Positions 1 through 6,466 of a DNA stretch of 25,254 nucleotides are shown piece after piece. Under the pieces are notes generated by a model. It searched no databases, was not told where the DNA came from, and saw nothing but the letters and a program-made list of their open reading frames with translations. Source of the stretch: Nanobdellota archaeon (GTDB taxonomy: Archaea; Nanobdellota; Nanobdellia; Woesearchaeales; GW2011-AR9); NCBI GenBank assembly GCA_030695605.1, contig JAUYQE010000027.1, positions 1 through 25,254 on the forward strand, written 5' to 3'. Numbering within the stretch: position 1 is the stretch's first letter; each line of letters starts with the position of its first letter. Both the position numbers and the translations under genes were made by a program.

Positions 1-1417
1 CGAGCAGTGTCAAATGGCCAACATTCCTGCGCTCCAGGATCTCTTCATCGGTAACGTCCCCATAGAGGCAGTGGTAGCCTTCTTTGGCAACTTTGGCAAT
101 AACTTCCGGATTATAATCGACAATCAGCACTTTTTTCTTCACGTCTTTCAGGCTTTGCAAGATGCTGTAGCCAATGCGGTTGTAGCCACATAACGCAATG
201 CTCGGCGGAGATTTTGTCGGCAGGTATTCCAGGCCTTCCGTCGTAAAGATGTCAAATATCTTCAGCGGCTTTTGCAGCAGCTTGTAGAGCGAATTGCCCC
301 ATTCAATCGTATACGACGAAAGCGTAATGGACAGCAGGGTAACCAGGACAATGAGCGAAAAGACCCCTTGGGAAACATGGCCCAGCAACAAAGCCTGGGA
401 AGCAAGTATCAGAGAAAACTCGCCCATTTGCCCCAAAGCGGTGGCGGCCAGAAAAGCTGGCTTTTTGGTGTACTTGAAGAGCGAGCAGATCAGCATGATG
501 ATCAGCGGCTTCAAAATGACCACGGCAAACAGCAGCACCGCGAGAGGGATCAACAATTCTCGAAAGGCCCCAAAAGAGATGCCCATCCCTAACGCCACAA
601 AGAACAGCAGGGCGAAGAAATCACGCAGGGAGCGCATCTTTGCCGCAATCTCGACATTATACTCCAAATTCCCGAGAGTGATTCCCGCCAGAAATGCTCC
701 AATGATGATGGAAAAGCCCAACGAGTAAAAAGCGAGGGAGAAAAGAAAACAGACCGCTAAGGCGCTGACGAGCAGCAATTCCTGGTGCTTGGCCGCAAAG
801 CGGAACACCCGGGGGAAGAGGAACTTGCTGCAGATGAAAGCCACAGCAAAAAGCACCAGAAATTTCAAGAAAGCCAGGCGAAAGAGTGATGGGGAAAAAT
901 CCTGCAGCGATGAAAGAAAAGACAAAGCGAGAATGGCCACAACGTCTTCGACGAGCAAGATGCCCACAATGATGCGCCCATGCAGGGTCTGCAGCTCCCG
1001 CTTGTCCGAGAGCAGCTTGAGCACCACCATCGTCGAGGAAAAAGCCAGGAACAGGCCGATATACACTGCTTCCACATGCAGGAATCCCAGCACGATAGCC
1101 AAGACATAGCCTAAGGTAACAAGCAGCAAGATTTGGATCAGGCCGCCGAACGTTGTAACCAGAGCAACAGTTTTCAACACTTTGAGGTCCATTTCTAGGC
1201 CGACCAGAAACAGCAGGAAAGCGATGCCGATAATGGACATGGACTCGATAATGCTGGTGTCCGTAATGATGCCCAAGACCGGCGTGAGCAGGATGCCTGC
1301 AGCGACATACGCCAGAATCTGGGGCTGGTGAAGCCATCTCAGGATTAAAGCAATAACTGCTGCTACGACCACGACAATACCCAGCTGCAGAAACACATCT
1401 CCCGTCACCCCAATCAT
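1..1417 (-). CDS. Kef/CPA2-type cation:proton antiporter with TrkA-N domain (partial, C-terminus off window)
   Basis: I translated this by hand from the minus strand; the frame stays open from the ATG at 1417 to the window edge. Residues 1 to about 380 are a chain of hydrophobic helices typical of the CPA2 (KefB/KefC) exchanger family, including FLLFLVGLEMDLK and GAFLAGITLGNLEYN. From about residue 405, ALCGYNRIGYSIL then VLIVDYNPEVI mark a TrkA-N Rossmann domain that should bind a nucleotide and gate the transporter. The family exchanges K+ or Na+ for H+ across the cytoplasmic membrane; which ion is used cannot be told. A TATA-like box lies 24-33 bases upstream, so the transcript is probably leaderless. 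A second member of the family is at 15915-17669. The missing C-terminus may include TrkA-C. Confidence 0.9.
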   Translation of the reverse strand, partial: MIGVTGDVFLQLGIVVVVAAVIALILRWLHQPQILAYVAAGILLTPVLGIITDTSIIESMSIIGIAFLLFLVGLEMDLKVLKTVALVTTFGGLIQILLLVTLGYVLAIVLGFLHVEAVYIGLFLAFSSTMVVLKLLSDKRELQTLHGRIIVGILLVEDVVAILALSFLSSLQDFSPSLFRLAFLKFLVLFAVAFICSKFLFPRVFRFAAKHQELLLVSALAVCFLFSLAFYSLGFSIIIGAFLAGITLGNLEYNVEIAAKMRSLRDFFALLFFVALGMGISFGAFRELLIPLAVLLFAVVILKPLIIMLICSLFKYTKKPAFLAATALGQMGEFSLILASQALLLGHVSQGVFSLIVLVTLLSITLSSYTIEWGNSLYKLLQKPLKIFDIFTTEGLEYLPTKSPPSIALCGYNRIGYSILQSLKDVKKKVLIVDYNPEVIAKVAKEGYHCLYGDVTDEEILERRNVGHLTLL

Positions 1418-1440
1418 AAGAAAGAAGACAATAAAAATAA

Positions 1441-1450
1441 GTATATAAAA
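1441..1450 (-). promoter_or_regulatory. TATA box for the CPA2 antiporter
   Basis: The minus strand reads TTTTATATAC, centred about 29 bases before the ATG at 1417. That is the normal archaeal distance to the transcription start, which predicts a leaderless mRNA. Confidence 0.55.
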
Positions 1451-1500
1451 CTTTTTAAGAGCAGGGGACGTTATTTGAGTTGTAATGGTGAGTATGCGAC

Positions 1501-1547
1501 CTCGCTACAAGCAAAGGGAGAACCTCTTATATTAAAGATTGAGCGAG
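1501..1547. repeat. Degenerate copy of the hairpin elements found next to the tRNA-Leu genes
   Basis: CAAAGGGAGAACCTCTT (1512-1528) matches the hairpin CAAAGGCAGAACCTTTG at 15691-15707 at 14 of 17 positions. It is flanked by CTCGCT (1501-1506) and its reverse complement AGCGAG (1542-1547). No gene was seen in the 1418-1640 gap. Confidence 0.3.
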
Positions 1548-1640
1548 TAGGGTGGGGTAAGTGCGAGTAAGGCACAGAGTAATTATTGGTAACACAATGC
1601 GTAGCAATTCATTGCATAGAGTTAAGAACTGGGGACAAAA

Positions 1641-2468
1641 CTAGAATTCCCGATATTTTTTAAATTGATTCAGGATGTCTTTTTTGATTTTTTTATTTCT
1701 TGCTATTAATAATGTTTGTTTTTTTGAGGGATTCCAATCTATTGGTTTACCCTCCAGAGTTGAAATGACTCCTCCAGCTCTTTCAGCTATAACTGCACCT
1801 GCAAATTCATGAAGAGATTCATCGCGCACTTCAATTAAAGCGTCATAAATTCCATCAGCAATTTTTGCGGCATGAAGTTGTCCACCAAAGTTATAGATGA
1901 AGTAATTTCCCTCTGTTAAATCAGCTAAACCATCTACAAATTTTTTTGCTCTGAATTTGTAAGGCGCATAACCGACAATAATGTTTTTCCCCTGAATCTT
2001 TATTGGAACGGTTATTTTTTGATTATTTTTATAAGCCGATTTTTCATCGCAATGGTACATATCATTATTTGCGATACTGCCAACAAAAGAATATTTTGGG
2101 AATCCATCAATTAAAACCATTAAAGCAACACTACAAAAAGATAATTCTCCTCGTAGAAAGAAATGTGTATAATCAACAGGATCAACTACCACTTGTACTT
2201 TTTTATTTCCACCATTGATTTTAATGATTTCTTCATCTTCTTCAGAGACGAAATCACAAGATGCACCTGATTTTGTTAATATTTCTTTTATTTTGTTGTT
2301 AGAAATAATATCTGCATCTGTTTTAATGTTAAGTTCATTGTTAAAAGCTTTTACTTCTTTAAGTTCTCGAAGTACTTTAATTGCAGAGGTTACACCTTTT
2401 CGACCGATTGCTTCCCAATTTATCACACAATAAGTTATCGGGGCATCATATATAAACTCTTTTGTCAA
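1641..2468 (-). CDS. Inositol monophosphatase (SuhB/FBPase)-like protein, AT-rich
   Basis: This 275-residue protein has the ordered motifs of the Li+-sensitive phosphatase superfamily: KTDAD (49-53), SEEDEE (75-80, metal-binding Glu) and DPVDYTHFF (96-104, the family's DPxDGT site with Gly replaced by Tyr). HEFAGAVIAERAGG (220-233) replaces the usual WDxAG, so the third metal ligand is Glu rather than Asp. Family members hydrolyse sugar or inositol phosphates; the changes may alter the substrate, which is unknown. The gene is much more AT-rich than its neighbours, suggesting transfer. The start is uncertain. The longest frame uses TTG at 2468, but a TATA-like box at 2449-2457 lies inside it and would give a leaderless transcript starting at the GTG at 2426 (residue 15). 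Confidence 0.75.
   Translation of the reverse strand: MTKEFIYDAPITYCVINWEAIGRKGVTSAIKVLRELKEVKAFNNELNIKTDADIISNNKIKEILTKSGASCDFVSEEDEEIIKINGGNKKVQVVVDPVDYTHFFLRGELSFCSVALMVLIDGFPKYSFVGSIANNDMYHCDEKSAYKNNQKITVPIKIQGKNIIVGYAPYKFRAKKFVDGLADLTEGNYFIYNFGGQLHAAKIADGIYDALIEVRDESLHEFAGAVIAERAGGVISTLEGKPIDWNPSKKQTLLIARNKKIKKDILNQFKKYREF
2449..2457 (-). promoter_or_regulatory. Probable TATA box inside the longest reading frame of the phosphatase gene
   Basis: The minus strand reads GTTTATATA here, about 27 bases before an in-frame GTG at 2426. No comparable box lies at the right distance before the TTG at 2468, which favours the shorter protein. Confidence 0.4.
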
Positions 2469-2585
2469 CAGTTACGTTCATCATGGTTGTCGATAATCAT
2501 CGAGCATAACAGCCCTATACGCTCTCCGAAAAAAATAGAGAGCAGCGAAAGCGGCTTTGAACTTCTCTAATTTCTCTCCGCAATT

Positions 2586-2594
2586 CATATAAAG
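2586..2594 (+). promoter_or_regulatory. TATA box for the TctA-family gene
   Basis: CATATAAAG is centred about 26 bases before the ATG at 2616. The interval has no SD, which predicts a leaderless mRNA. Confidence 0.5.
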
Positions 2595-2615
2595 AAGAAC
2601 CTTTCCCGTCGGGGC

Positions 2616-3821
2616 ATGGGCATCGAATTATTCTTAGCGCTGTTTCTCGGCATAGCTGCCGGCATCATCACGGGGCTGACGCCAGGCATCCACGTCAATC
2701 TGGTTGCTGCTTTGGCCGTCTCTTCCGGAGCTGTGCTGTTCTCCATCGCTTCTCCACTCGCTGTTGCGGTGTTTATCATCAGCCTGGCCATTACGCACAC
2801 CTTCCTGGATGCCATTCCCAGCATTTATCTGGGCGCACCAGATGAATCCCAAGCGCTCAACGTCCTGCCCGGGCATCGGTTGCTGCTCCGGGGCGAAGGG
2901 CATAATGCCATCACCTACACGGTTATCGGCTCGCTGGGGTGCCTCTTCTTGAGCCTCATCATTCTGCCGTTATTCATTGTCGGCGCGGAAAAGCTCTACC
3001 CGTTCTTCCAGGCAATTATCGGCTACGCATTGATTGCCCTCATGGGCTACATGATCTGGCGGGAAAAAAGAAAACGGCTCAAGAGCTTGGTCGCATTCCT
3101 GCTGGCGGGCAGTTTAGGGCTGCTGGTGTTTTCTGTCCCCAATCTGAACCAACCCTTACTGCCGTTACTCTCGGGCCTGTTTGGAACATCTTTACTGCTC
3201 CTGAGCATTGCCCAGAAAGTGCATATCCCGCGGCAGAATGTGAAGAAGAAGCTCTCCATTTCGGGGAAGAATGCTGTAAAATCCGTCGCTGCTGCGACGG
3301 GCATGGGCAGCGTGGCAGCTTTCCTGCCGGGCTTCGGCAACGCGCAGGCAGCCATCGTGGCCACGTCCATCGTGGGCGATATTGGTGATGAAGGGTTTCT
3401 TTCTTTAGTCGGTGGATTGAACACCGCATCGATGGTACTCAGTATTGGCGCCTACTATGCTATTGAAAAAGCGAGAAATGGCGCCATTGTTGCCGTGCAA
3501 CAGCTTATCGGCAGCATCGGGATTCCGGAATTGCTGCTGTTCTTGGGCGTTGCTCTGGCAGCAGGAGGCACAGCCGCGTTATTGACTTTGTTCATCTCCA
3601 AACGCTGTGCGCAGCTCATCCGAAAAATTCCGTACGCCAAACTGGCGTGGGGAGTTATTGCGTTCATTGCGCTGCTCAGTGTCGTCTTCGATGGTTTTCC
3701 CGGATTAGCGATTCTCGGGACGGCCACGGCGCTCGGCGTTCTGGTGTCGAGCTGGGGCGTGGGAAAGAATCATTTGATGGGCTGCCTGATTGTGCCAGTG
3801 ATATTGTATTTTGTGCTATGA
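2616..3821 (+). CDS. TctA-family (archaeal COG1784-like) membrane protein
   Basis: This 401-residue protein is almost entirely membrane helices. The N-terminal repeat carries GLTPGIHVNLVAAL (about 20-33) and a matching second-half motif FLPGFGNAQAA (about 235-245). This is the two-fold P-G-[IF]-[HG] signature of the TctA/DUF112 transporter superfamily. Bacterial TctA is the large permease of tricarboxylate TTT systems and works with TctB and TctC. Neither partner is present here, as is usual for the archaeal branch, so the substrate is unknown. Its own TATA box makes it a single-gene unit. It converges on the unknown pair at 3826-5144 with only a few bases between the stops. Confidence 0.8.
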   Translation: MGIELFLALFLGIAAGIITGLTPGIHVNLVAALAVSSGAVLFSIASPLAVAVFIISLAITHTFLDAIPSIYLGAPDESQALNVLPGHRLLLRGEGHNAITYTVIGSLGCLFLSLIILPLFIVGAEKLYPFFQAIIGYALIALMGYMIWREKRKRLKSLVAFLLAGSLGLLVFSVPNLNQPLLPLLSGLFGTSLLLLSIAQKVHIPRQNVKKKLSISGKNAVKSVAAATGMGSVAAFLPGFGNAQAAIVATSIVGDIGDEGFLSLVGGLNTASMVLSIGAYYAIEKARNGAIVAVQQLIGSIGIPELLLFLGVALAAGGTAALLTLFISKRCAQLIRKIPYAKLAWGVIAFIALLSVVFDGFPGLAILGTATALGVLVSSWGVGKNHLMGCLIVPVILYFVL

Positions 3822-3825
3822 ACAT

Positions 3826-4392
3826 CTACTTTTCTTTCGAAAAAATCGGATACCACCCCTGAATCGCATCGTACACCTCACCGCTTTGCAGCGTTTGAGC
3901 AAATTCTTTCAGATAGCCGTGGCAGAGCTTACTCTCCAGCTCTCGCGGGGTCTTAATCGAAAAAGTTGGAGAACTGGGGAACCATTTATAGCCGGCTGCA
4001 TAGAAAAAATTTCCCTCGGGCAGAAGATAGAGCCGCGACCAGCAGCCATAGCCATCCGGCTTATACGGAAGCTCGTGCCCCCATCCCCCGCCGAACACGT
4101 AGAGCTTTCTCCCTGCAGGGGGCACGACCGGCAGCACGGCATCCAACAGGCGGTGGTACAGGTCTGTCTGCGAAAAAACCCGGGCCCAGGAAAAAATGGT
4201 GTCAGCTACTGCTCTCTTTTCATCGGCATGCTCTTCTTCATCTTTTTCAGCCGCGTGCAGCAGTGCTTGGGCTTTTTGTTGCCGTATCTCGGCAGCGACC
4301 GCTTCCGCTTTTTTTCTCCGTTCCGCCTCGCCTAAAGCACGGCCTAAAGCGTGCTCCAGCGAATCGCATGAGGAGCGTTTTTTTCTGGTCAT
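3826..4392 (-). CDS. Hypothetical protein, second gene of a coupled pair
   Basis: I do not recognise this 188-residue protein. Residues 1-65 are charged and probably helical (many K, R, E, A). The rest is aromatic-rich and looks globular, with YVFGGGWGHELPY at about 98-110 and a tail rich in W, Y and F. There is no signal peptide or membrane segment, so it is probably cytoplasmic. Its ATG overlaps the stop of the upstream gene in an ATGA arrangement (4389-4392), which implies translational coupling and a shared role. Confidence 0.65.
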   Translation of the reverse strand: MTRKKRSSCDSLEHALGRALGEAERRKKAEAVAAEIRQQKAQALLHAAEKDEEEHADEKRAVADTIFSWARVFSQTDLYHRLLDAVLPVVPPAGRKLYVFGGGWGHELPYKPDGYGCWSRLYLLPEGNFFYAAGYKWFPSSPTFSIKTPRELESKLCHGYLKEFAQTLQSGEVYDAIQGWYPIFSKEK

Positions 4393-5144
4393 GCATTTTC
4401 CTCCGTGTACAGCTCAATGATCTTTTTCAACGCCGGAATCTGGTGGCGCCACAGATGAACGCTCTCTTCCCCACGGTTGAGCCGCAGGTCATCCCGCCAG
4501 AGGGTCGCTTCTATGCCAGTTTCTTCCAGCGGCAAGGTCAAAGAAACTTTTTCAGCATTCCAATACTCGTATTTCTCTACACAACCATTTTGTTTTAGTT
4601 TTGCATGCAATACCGTCGAGATAGAATCTGTTTCTGTTCCTTTCTCCAGAAATTTCCTTTTCTCCTGATCCGGGCCGGGCGGCTGATAGTAATATCCAAG
4701 AAAGCCGCACCAGGAATGGCCCGAGGCCCTATATCCGGCAAAAGTTTCCCGCTGCTCTGCTTGGTACGCGATAACTCCTAAAACCGCAGCAAACCATTCG
4801 GGGCGGAGAAACAGGCGATTTTGCTGTTCTGGGTATATGACCCCCGTACTCCCTTTGCTCAGAACAATGCCTTCTAAAGAGCCGTCAATCTGGAGCGGCT
4901 CATAGGCATTTTTTCGATGCACCAGCCCGGCGGCGAAGAGATTATCCGCTGGCAAGGGCTGCGGGTAAAACTCGGCCTGGAGTTCGTAATCGCTGCTTGC
5001 ATACTGGTGGTTATAGGCAATATGCAGCACCTGGCCAACCTCTTGCCCATCTTGGCACAACGAAGAGACTCTTCTCAGGATGAATTTGTCTAAATCAGGC
5101 TCGTCGAACGCAAACTCTTCATCAATTTTTTTCGTGTGGTACAT
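4389..5144 (-). CDS. Hypothetical protein, first gene of a coupled pair
   Basis: I do not recognise this roughly 251-residue soluble protein. It is rich in aromatic and acidic residues, with RPEWFAAVLGVIAYQAEQ and HSWCGFLGYYYQPPGP in the middle and a charged C-terminus. The frame opens at an ATG at 5174, but a strong SD (GGAGG, 5153-5157) sits 8 bases before the ATG at 5144, so I chose the latter. A TATA-like box at 5190-5200 would start transcription near 5170. The promoter faces that of the XRE-CBS regulator (5257), with a palindrome between them, so the regulator may control this pair. Confidence 0.65.
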   Translation of the reverse strand: MYHTKKIDEEFAFDEPDLDKFILRRVSSLCQDGQEVGQVLHIAYNHQYASSDYELQAEFYPQPLPADNLFAAGLVHRKNAYEPLQIDGSLEGIVLSKGSTGVIYPEQQNRLFLRPEWFAAVLGVIAYQAEQRETFAGYRASGHSWCGFLGYYYQPPGPDQEKRKFLEKGTETDSISTVLHAKLKQNGCVEKYEYWNAEKVSLTLPLEETGIEATLWRDDLRLNRGEESVHLWRHQIPALKKIIELYTEENA

Positions 5145-5152
5145 GATGCATG

Positions 5153-5157
5153 CCTCC
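5153..5157 (-). promoter_or_regulatory. Shine-Dalgarno site deciding the start at 5144
   Basis: The minus strand reads AAAGGAGG, with GGAGG ending 8 bases before the ATG at 5144. The alternative ATG at 5174 has no SD. Confidence 0.6.
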
Positions 5158-5189
5158 TTTTTTTGTACGCTCATAAACCTGCGGGGTTC

Positions 5190-5200
5190 TTAAATACTTT
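5190..5200 (-). promoter_or_regulatory. TATA box for the unknown gene pair
   Basis: The minus strand reads AAAGTATTTAA. It lies about 25 bases before a transcription start near 5170, giving a short leader that contains the SD for the ATG at 5144. Confidence 0.4.
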
Positions 5201-5209
5201 CTTGCCAGC

Positions 5210-5229
5210 AATATTCCAATAGGAATATT
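5210..5229. promoter_or_regulatory. Perfect palindrome between divergent promoters (candidate operator)
   Basis: AATATTCC and GGAATATT form 8-base perfect arms around an AATA spacer. The site covers the BRE position and touches the TATA box (5228-5235) of the regulator gene, and lies just behind the TATA box of the opposite gene pair. An XRE-type dimer is the obvious candidate to bind it. Confidence 0.55.
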
Positions 5230-5235
5230 TATAAA
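5228..5235 (+). promoter_or_regulatory. TATA box for the XRE-CBS regulator
   Basis: TTTATAAA lies about 25 bases before the ATG at 5257 and is sandwiched between two palindromes. Confidence 0.55.
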
Positions 5236-5251
5236 GAAGAAAATTCTTCTT
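5234..5251. promoter_or_regulatory. Second perfect palindrome between TATA box and start codon (candidate operator)
   Basis: AAGAAGAA, a 2-base centre, then TTCTTCTT gives perfect 8-base arms. It occupies the space between the TATA box and the expected transcription start at about 5256, a typical position for repressor binding and autoregulation in archaea. Confidence 0.5.
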
Positions 5252-5256
5252 GCCGT

Positions 5257-5811
5257 ATGGTCTTCGACATCACCCAGCTGAAAAGGATCCGCAAGCAGCT
5301 GGAACTCACCCAGCAGCAGTTCGCGCAGCTCGCGGGAATAAGCCAGTCCATGGTTGCCAAGATTGAGTCCGGGAGGATCGATCCCACGTACAGTTATGTG
5401 AAGAAGGTCGAAGAGGCTATCGCTCTGCTCATGAGGCAGCAGGACAAAGAGAAGCACGCTAAAGATATCATGCACAAAAGCGTGATCAGCATTCTTAAAA
5501 ACCAGAAAATGACGGAGGTCTTGCCCCTGTTCACCAAGCACGGCATTTCCCAAATTCCGGTCGTCGAAGACGGAAAAGCCATGGGGCTGCTCTCCGAAAC
5601 GGCGATCGTTCGCCATATGCAGGCGGGCTTTACGGAAAAGCGGGTTCAGGAAATCATGGAAGAAGCTCCGCCGGTAGTTTCAGCCGAAACCAGCTTTACA
5701 ATGATTGCTGCTTTGCTGCAATTCTCTCCATTAATCTTAGTGCAAGTGAAAGGCGAGCTGGTGGGGGTTATAACGAAAGCGGATCTGATAAAGCAGTTGC
5801 AGAGAAGGTGA
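5257..5811 (+). CDS. XRE-family HTH transcriptional regulator with paired CBS domains
   Basis: This 184-residue protein has an N-terminal Cro/C1-type helix-turn-helix (about 7-60; LTQQQFAQLAGISQSMVAKI is the recognition region). Two CBS motifs follow (about 66-122 and 125-184; ISQIPVVEDGKAMGLLSE and LVGVITKADLIKQL). This architecture is common in archaeal regulators. CBS pairs usually bind adenine nucleotides or S-adenosylmethionine, so DNA binding may respond to such a ligand. Which ligand is not visible. Two perfect palindromes around its TATA box suggest autoregulation and possibly control of the divergent 3826-5144 pair. Confidence 0.85.
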   Translation: MVFDITQLKRIRKQLELTQQQFAQLAGISQSMVAKIESGRIDPTYSYVKKVEEAIALLMRQQDKEKHAKDIMHKSVISILKNQKMTEVLPLFTKHGISQIPVVEDGKAMGLLSETAIVRHMQAGFTEKRVQEIMEEAPPVVSAETSFTMIAALLQFSPLILVQVKGELVGVITKADLIKQLQRR

Positions 5812-5844
5812 TGGGGATTTTGGAATAATGCGTGTTAAGTCTGG

Positions 5845-5876
5845 GGGACTTTATGTCCGGTCTTACCTATGTAAGA
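5845..5876. repeat. Two small hairpins after the regulator gene
   Basis: GGAC-TTTAT-GTCC (5846-5858) resembles the hairpin GTGGGACTTTAGGTCCCAC at 15466-15484. It is followed by TCTTAC-CTAT-GTAAGA (5861-5876), with 6 perfect pairs. Neither is followed by a T-run, so a terminator role is unsupported. Confidence 0.35.
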
Positions 5877-5899
5877 GGTTGAGTTTCCAAGACAATCTT

Positions 5900-5909
5900 T
5901 TTTATATTA
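5900..5909 (+). promoter_or_regulatory. TATA box for the deaminase gene
   Basis: TTTTATATTA is centred about 25 bases before the ATG at 5929, with no SD. A leaderless mRNA is predicted. Confidence 0.5.
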
Positions 5910-5928
5910 AGAACACTTTTTTCTAATT

Positions 5929-6366
5929 ATGGATGAAGATTTTATTAAATTAGCAATTAATGAAGCAAAGAAATCTTTTAAAGATGGAGAAAAGACCCCT
6001 TTTGGGGCAGTTATAGTTAAGAATGATGTGGTAATAAGCATTGCTCATAATACAGCTAGGCAAACTTTTGATCCAACAAATCATGCCGAGATTAATGCAA
6101 TTAGAAAAGCATGTCAGAAATTAAAAAATCATCATTTAAGTGATTGTACATTATATACAACTTGTGAACCATGTGTAATGTGTTTTGCTGCTGCATGGTG
6201 GGCAAAGATCCCCAAGATTATTTATGGAGTTAAATTAAACGATGTTGTAAAGAAAGGTCAAAGAGAAATTGATGTGAATTGTCAATTTCTTAATGAAAAA
6301 AGTGGTTCTGTAGTAGAAATGAAAAGTGAAGTTTTAAGAGAAGAGTGTTTACGATTATTCGAATAA
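5929..6366 (+). CDS. Nucleoside/guanine deaminase-like protein (cytidine deaminase fold)
   Basis: This 145-residue protein has the zinc-dependent deaminase signature: HAE at 52-54 (zinc His and catalytic Glu) and CEPCVMC at 79-85 (zinc Cys 82 and 85). PFGAVIV (24-30), NHAEINAIRKAC and the aromatic residues after PCVMC are closest to bacterial GuaD-type guanine deaminases, which convert guanine to xanthine and ammonia. A TadA-like tRNA deaminase cannot be excluded. The gene is strongly AT-rich compared with the flanking genes, like the phosphatase at 1641-2468, suggesting acquisition from a low-GC source. It has its own TATA box and no operon partner. Confidence 0.8.
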   Translation: MDEDFIKLAINEAKKSFKDGEKTPFGAVIVKNDVVISIAHNTARQTFDPTNHAEINAIRKACQKLKNHHLSDCTLYTTCEPCVMCFAAAWWAKIPKIIYGVKLNDVVKKGQREIDVNCQFLNEKSGSVVEMKSEVLREECLRLFE

Positions 6367-6437
6367 AAAAAATTCTCCCGCCCTTTCTTCTCAAATATTC
6401 CAATCCGACTAAAACTATCACAAAATAATAAATGCCT

Positions 6438-6453
6438 CGGGCTTCGCTACCCG
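6438..6453. repeat. Small hairpin before the MetK-like gene
   Basis: CGGG-CTTCGCTA-CCCG forms a 4-base stem just upstream of the SD at 6457. Its loop CTTCGCTA resembles the loops of the elements around 15671-15770. Confidence 0.3.
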
Positions 6454-6456
6454 TCT

Positions 6457-6462
6457 GGTGAT
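6457..6462 (+). promoter_or_regulatory. Shine-Dalgarno site deciding the start at 6467
   Basis: GGTGAT matches the 3' end of archaeal 16S rRNA and is correctly spaced for the ATG at 6467. The in-frame GTG at 6458 and ATG at 6461 fall inside it, so 6467 is the likely start. Confidence 0.5.
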
Positions 6463-6466
6463 GCCC

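Noticed and set aside
657..1337. A 226-codon Pro/Cys/His-rich frame on the minus strand
   Set aside because: It is out of frame with the antiporter, which shows clear membrane helices and family motifs across the same bases.
5861..5876. Rho-independent-type terminator after the XRE-CBS gene
   Set aside because: The hairpin is perfect but is not followed by a T-run, and archaeal termination does not depend on such hairpins.
6367..6466. AdoMet riboswitch before the MetK pair
   Set aside because: Only a 4-base hairpin is present and the leader is too short; no known SAM riboswitch core is seen.
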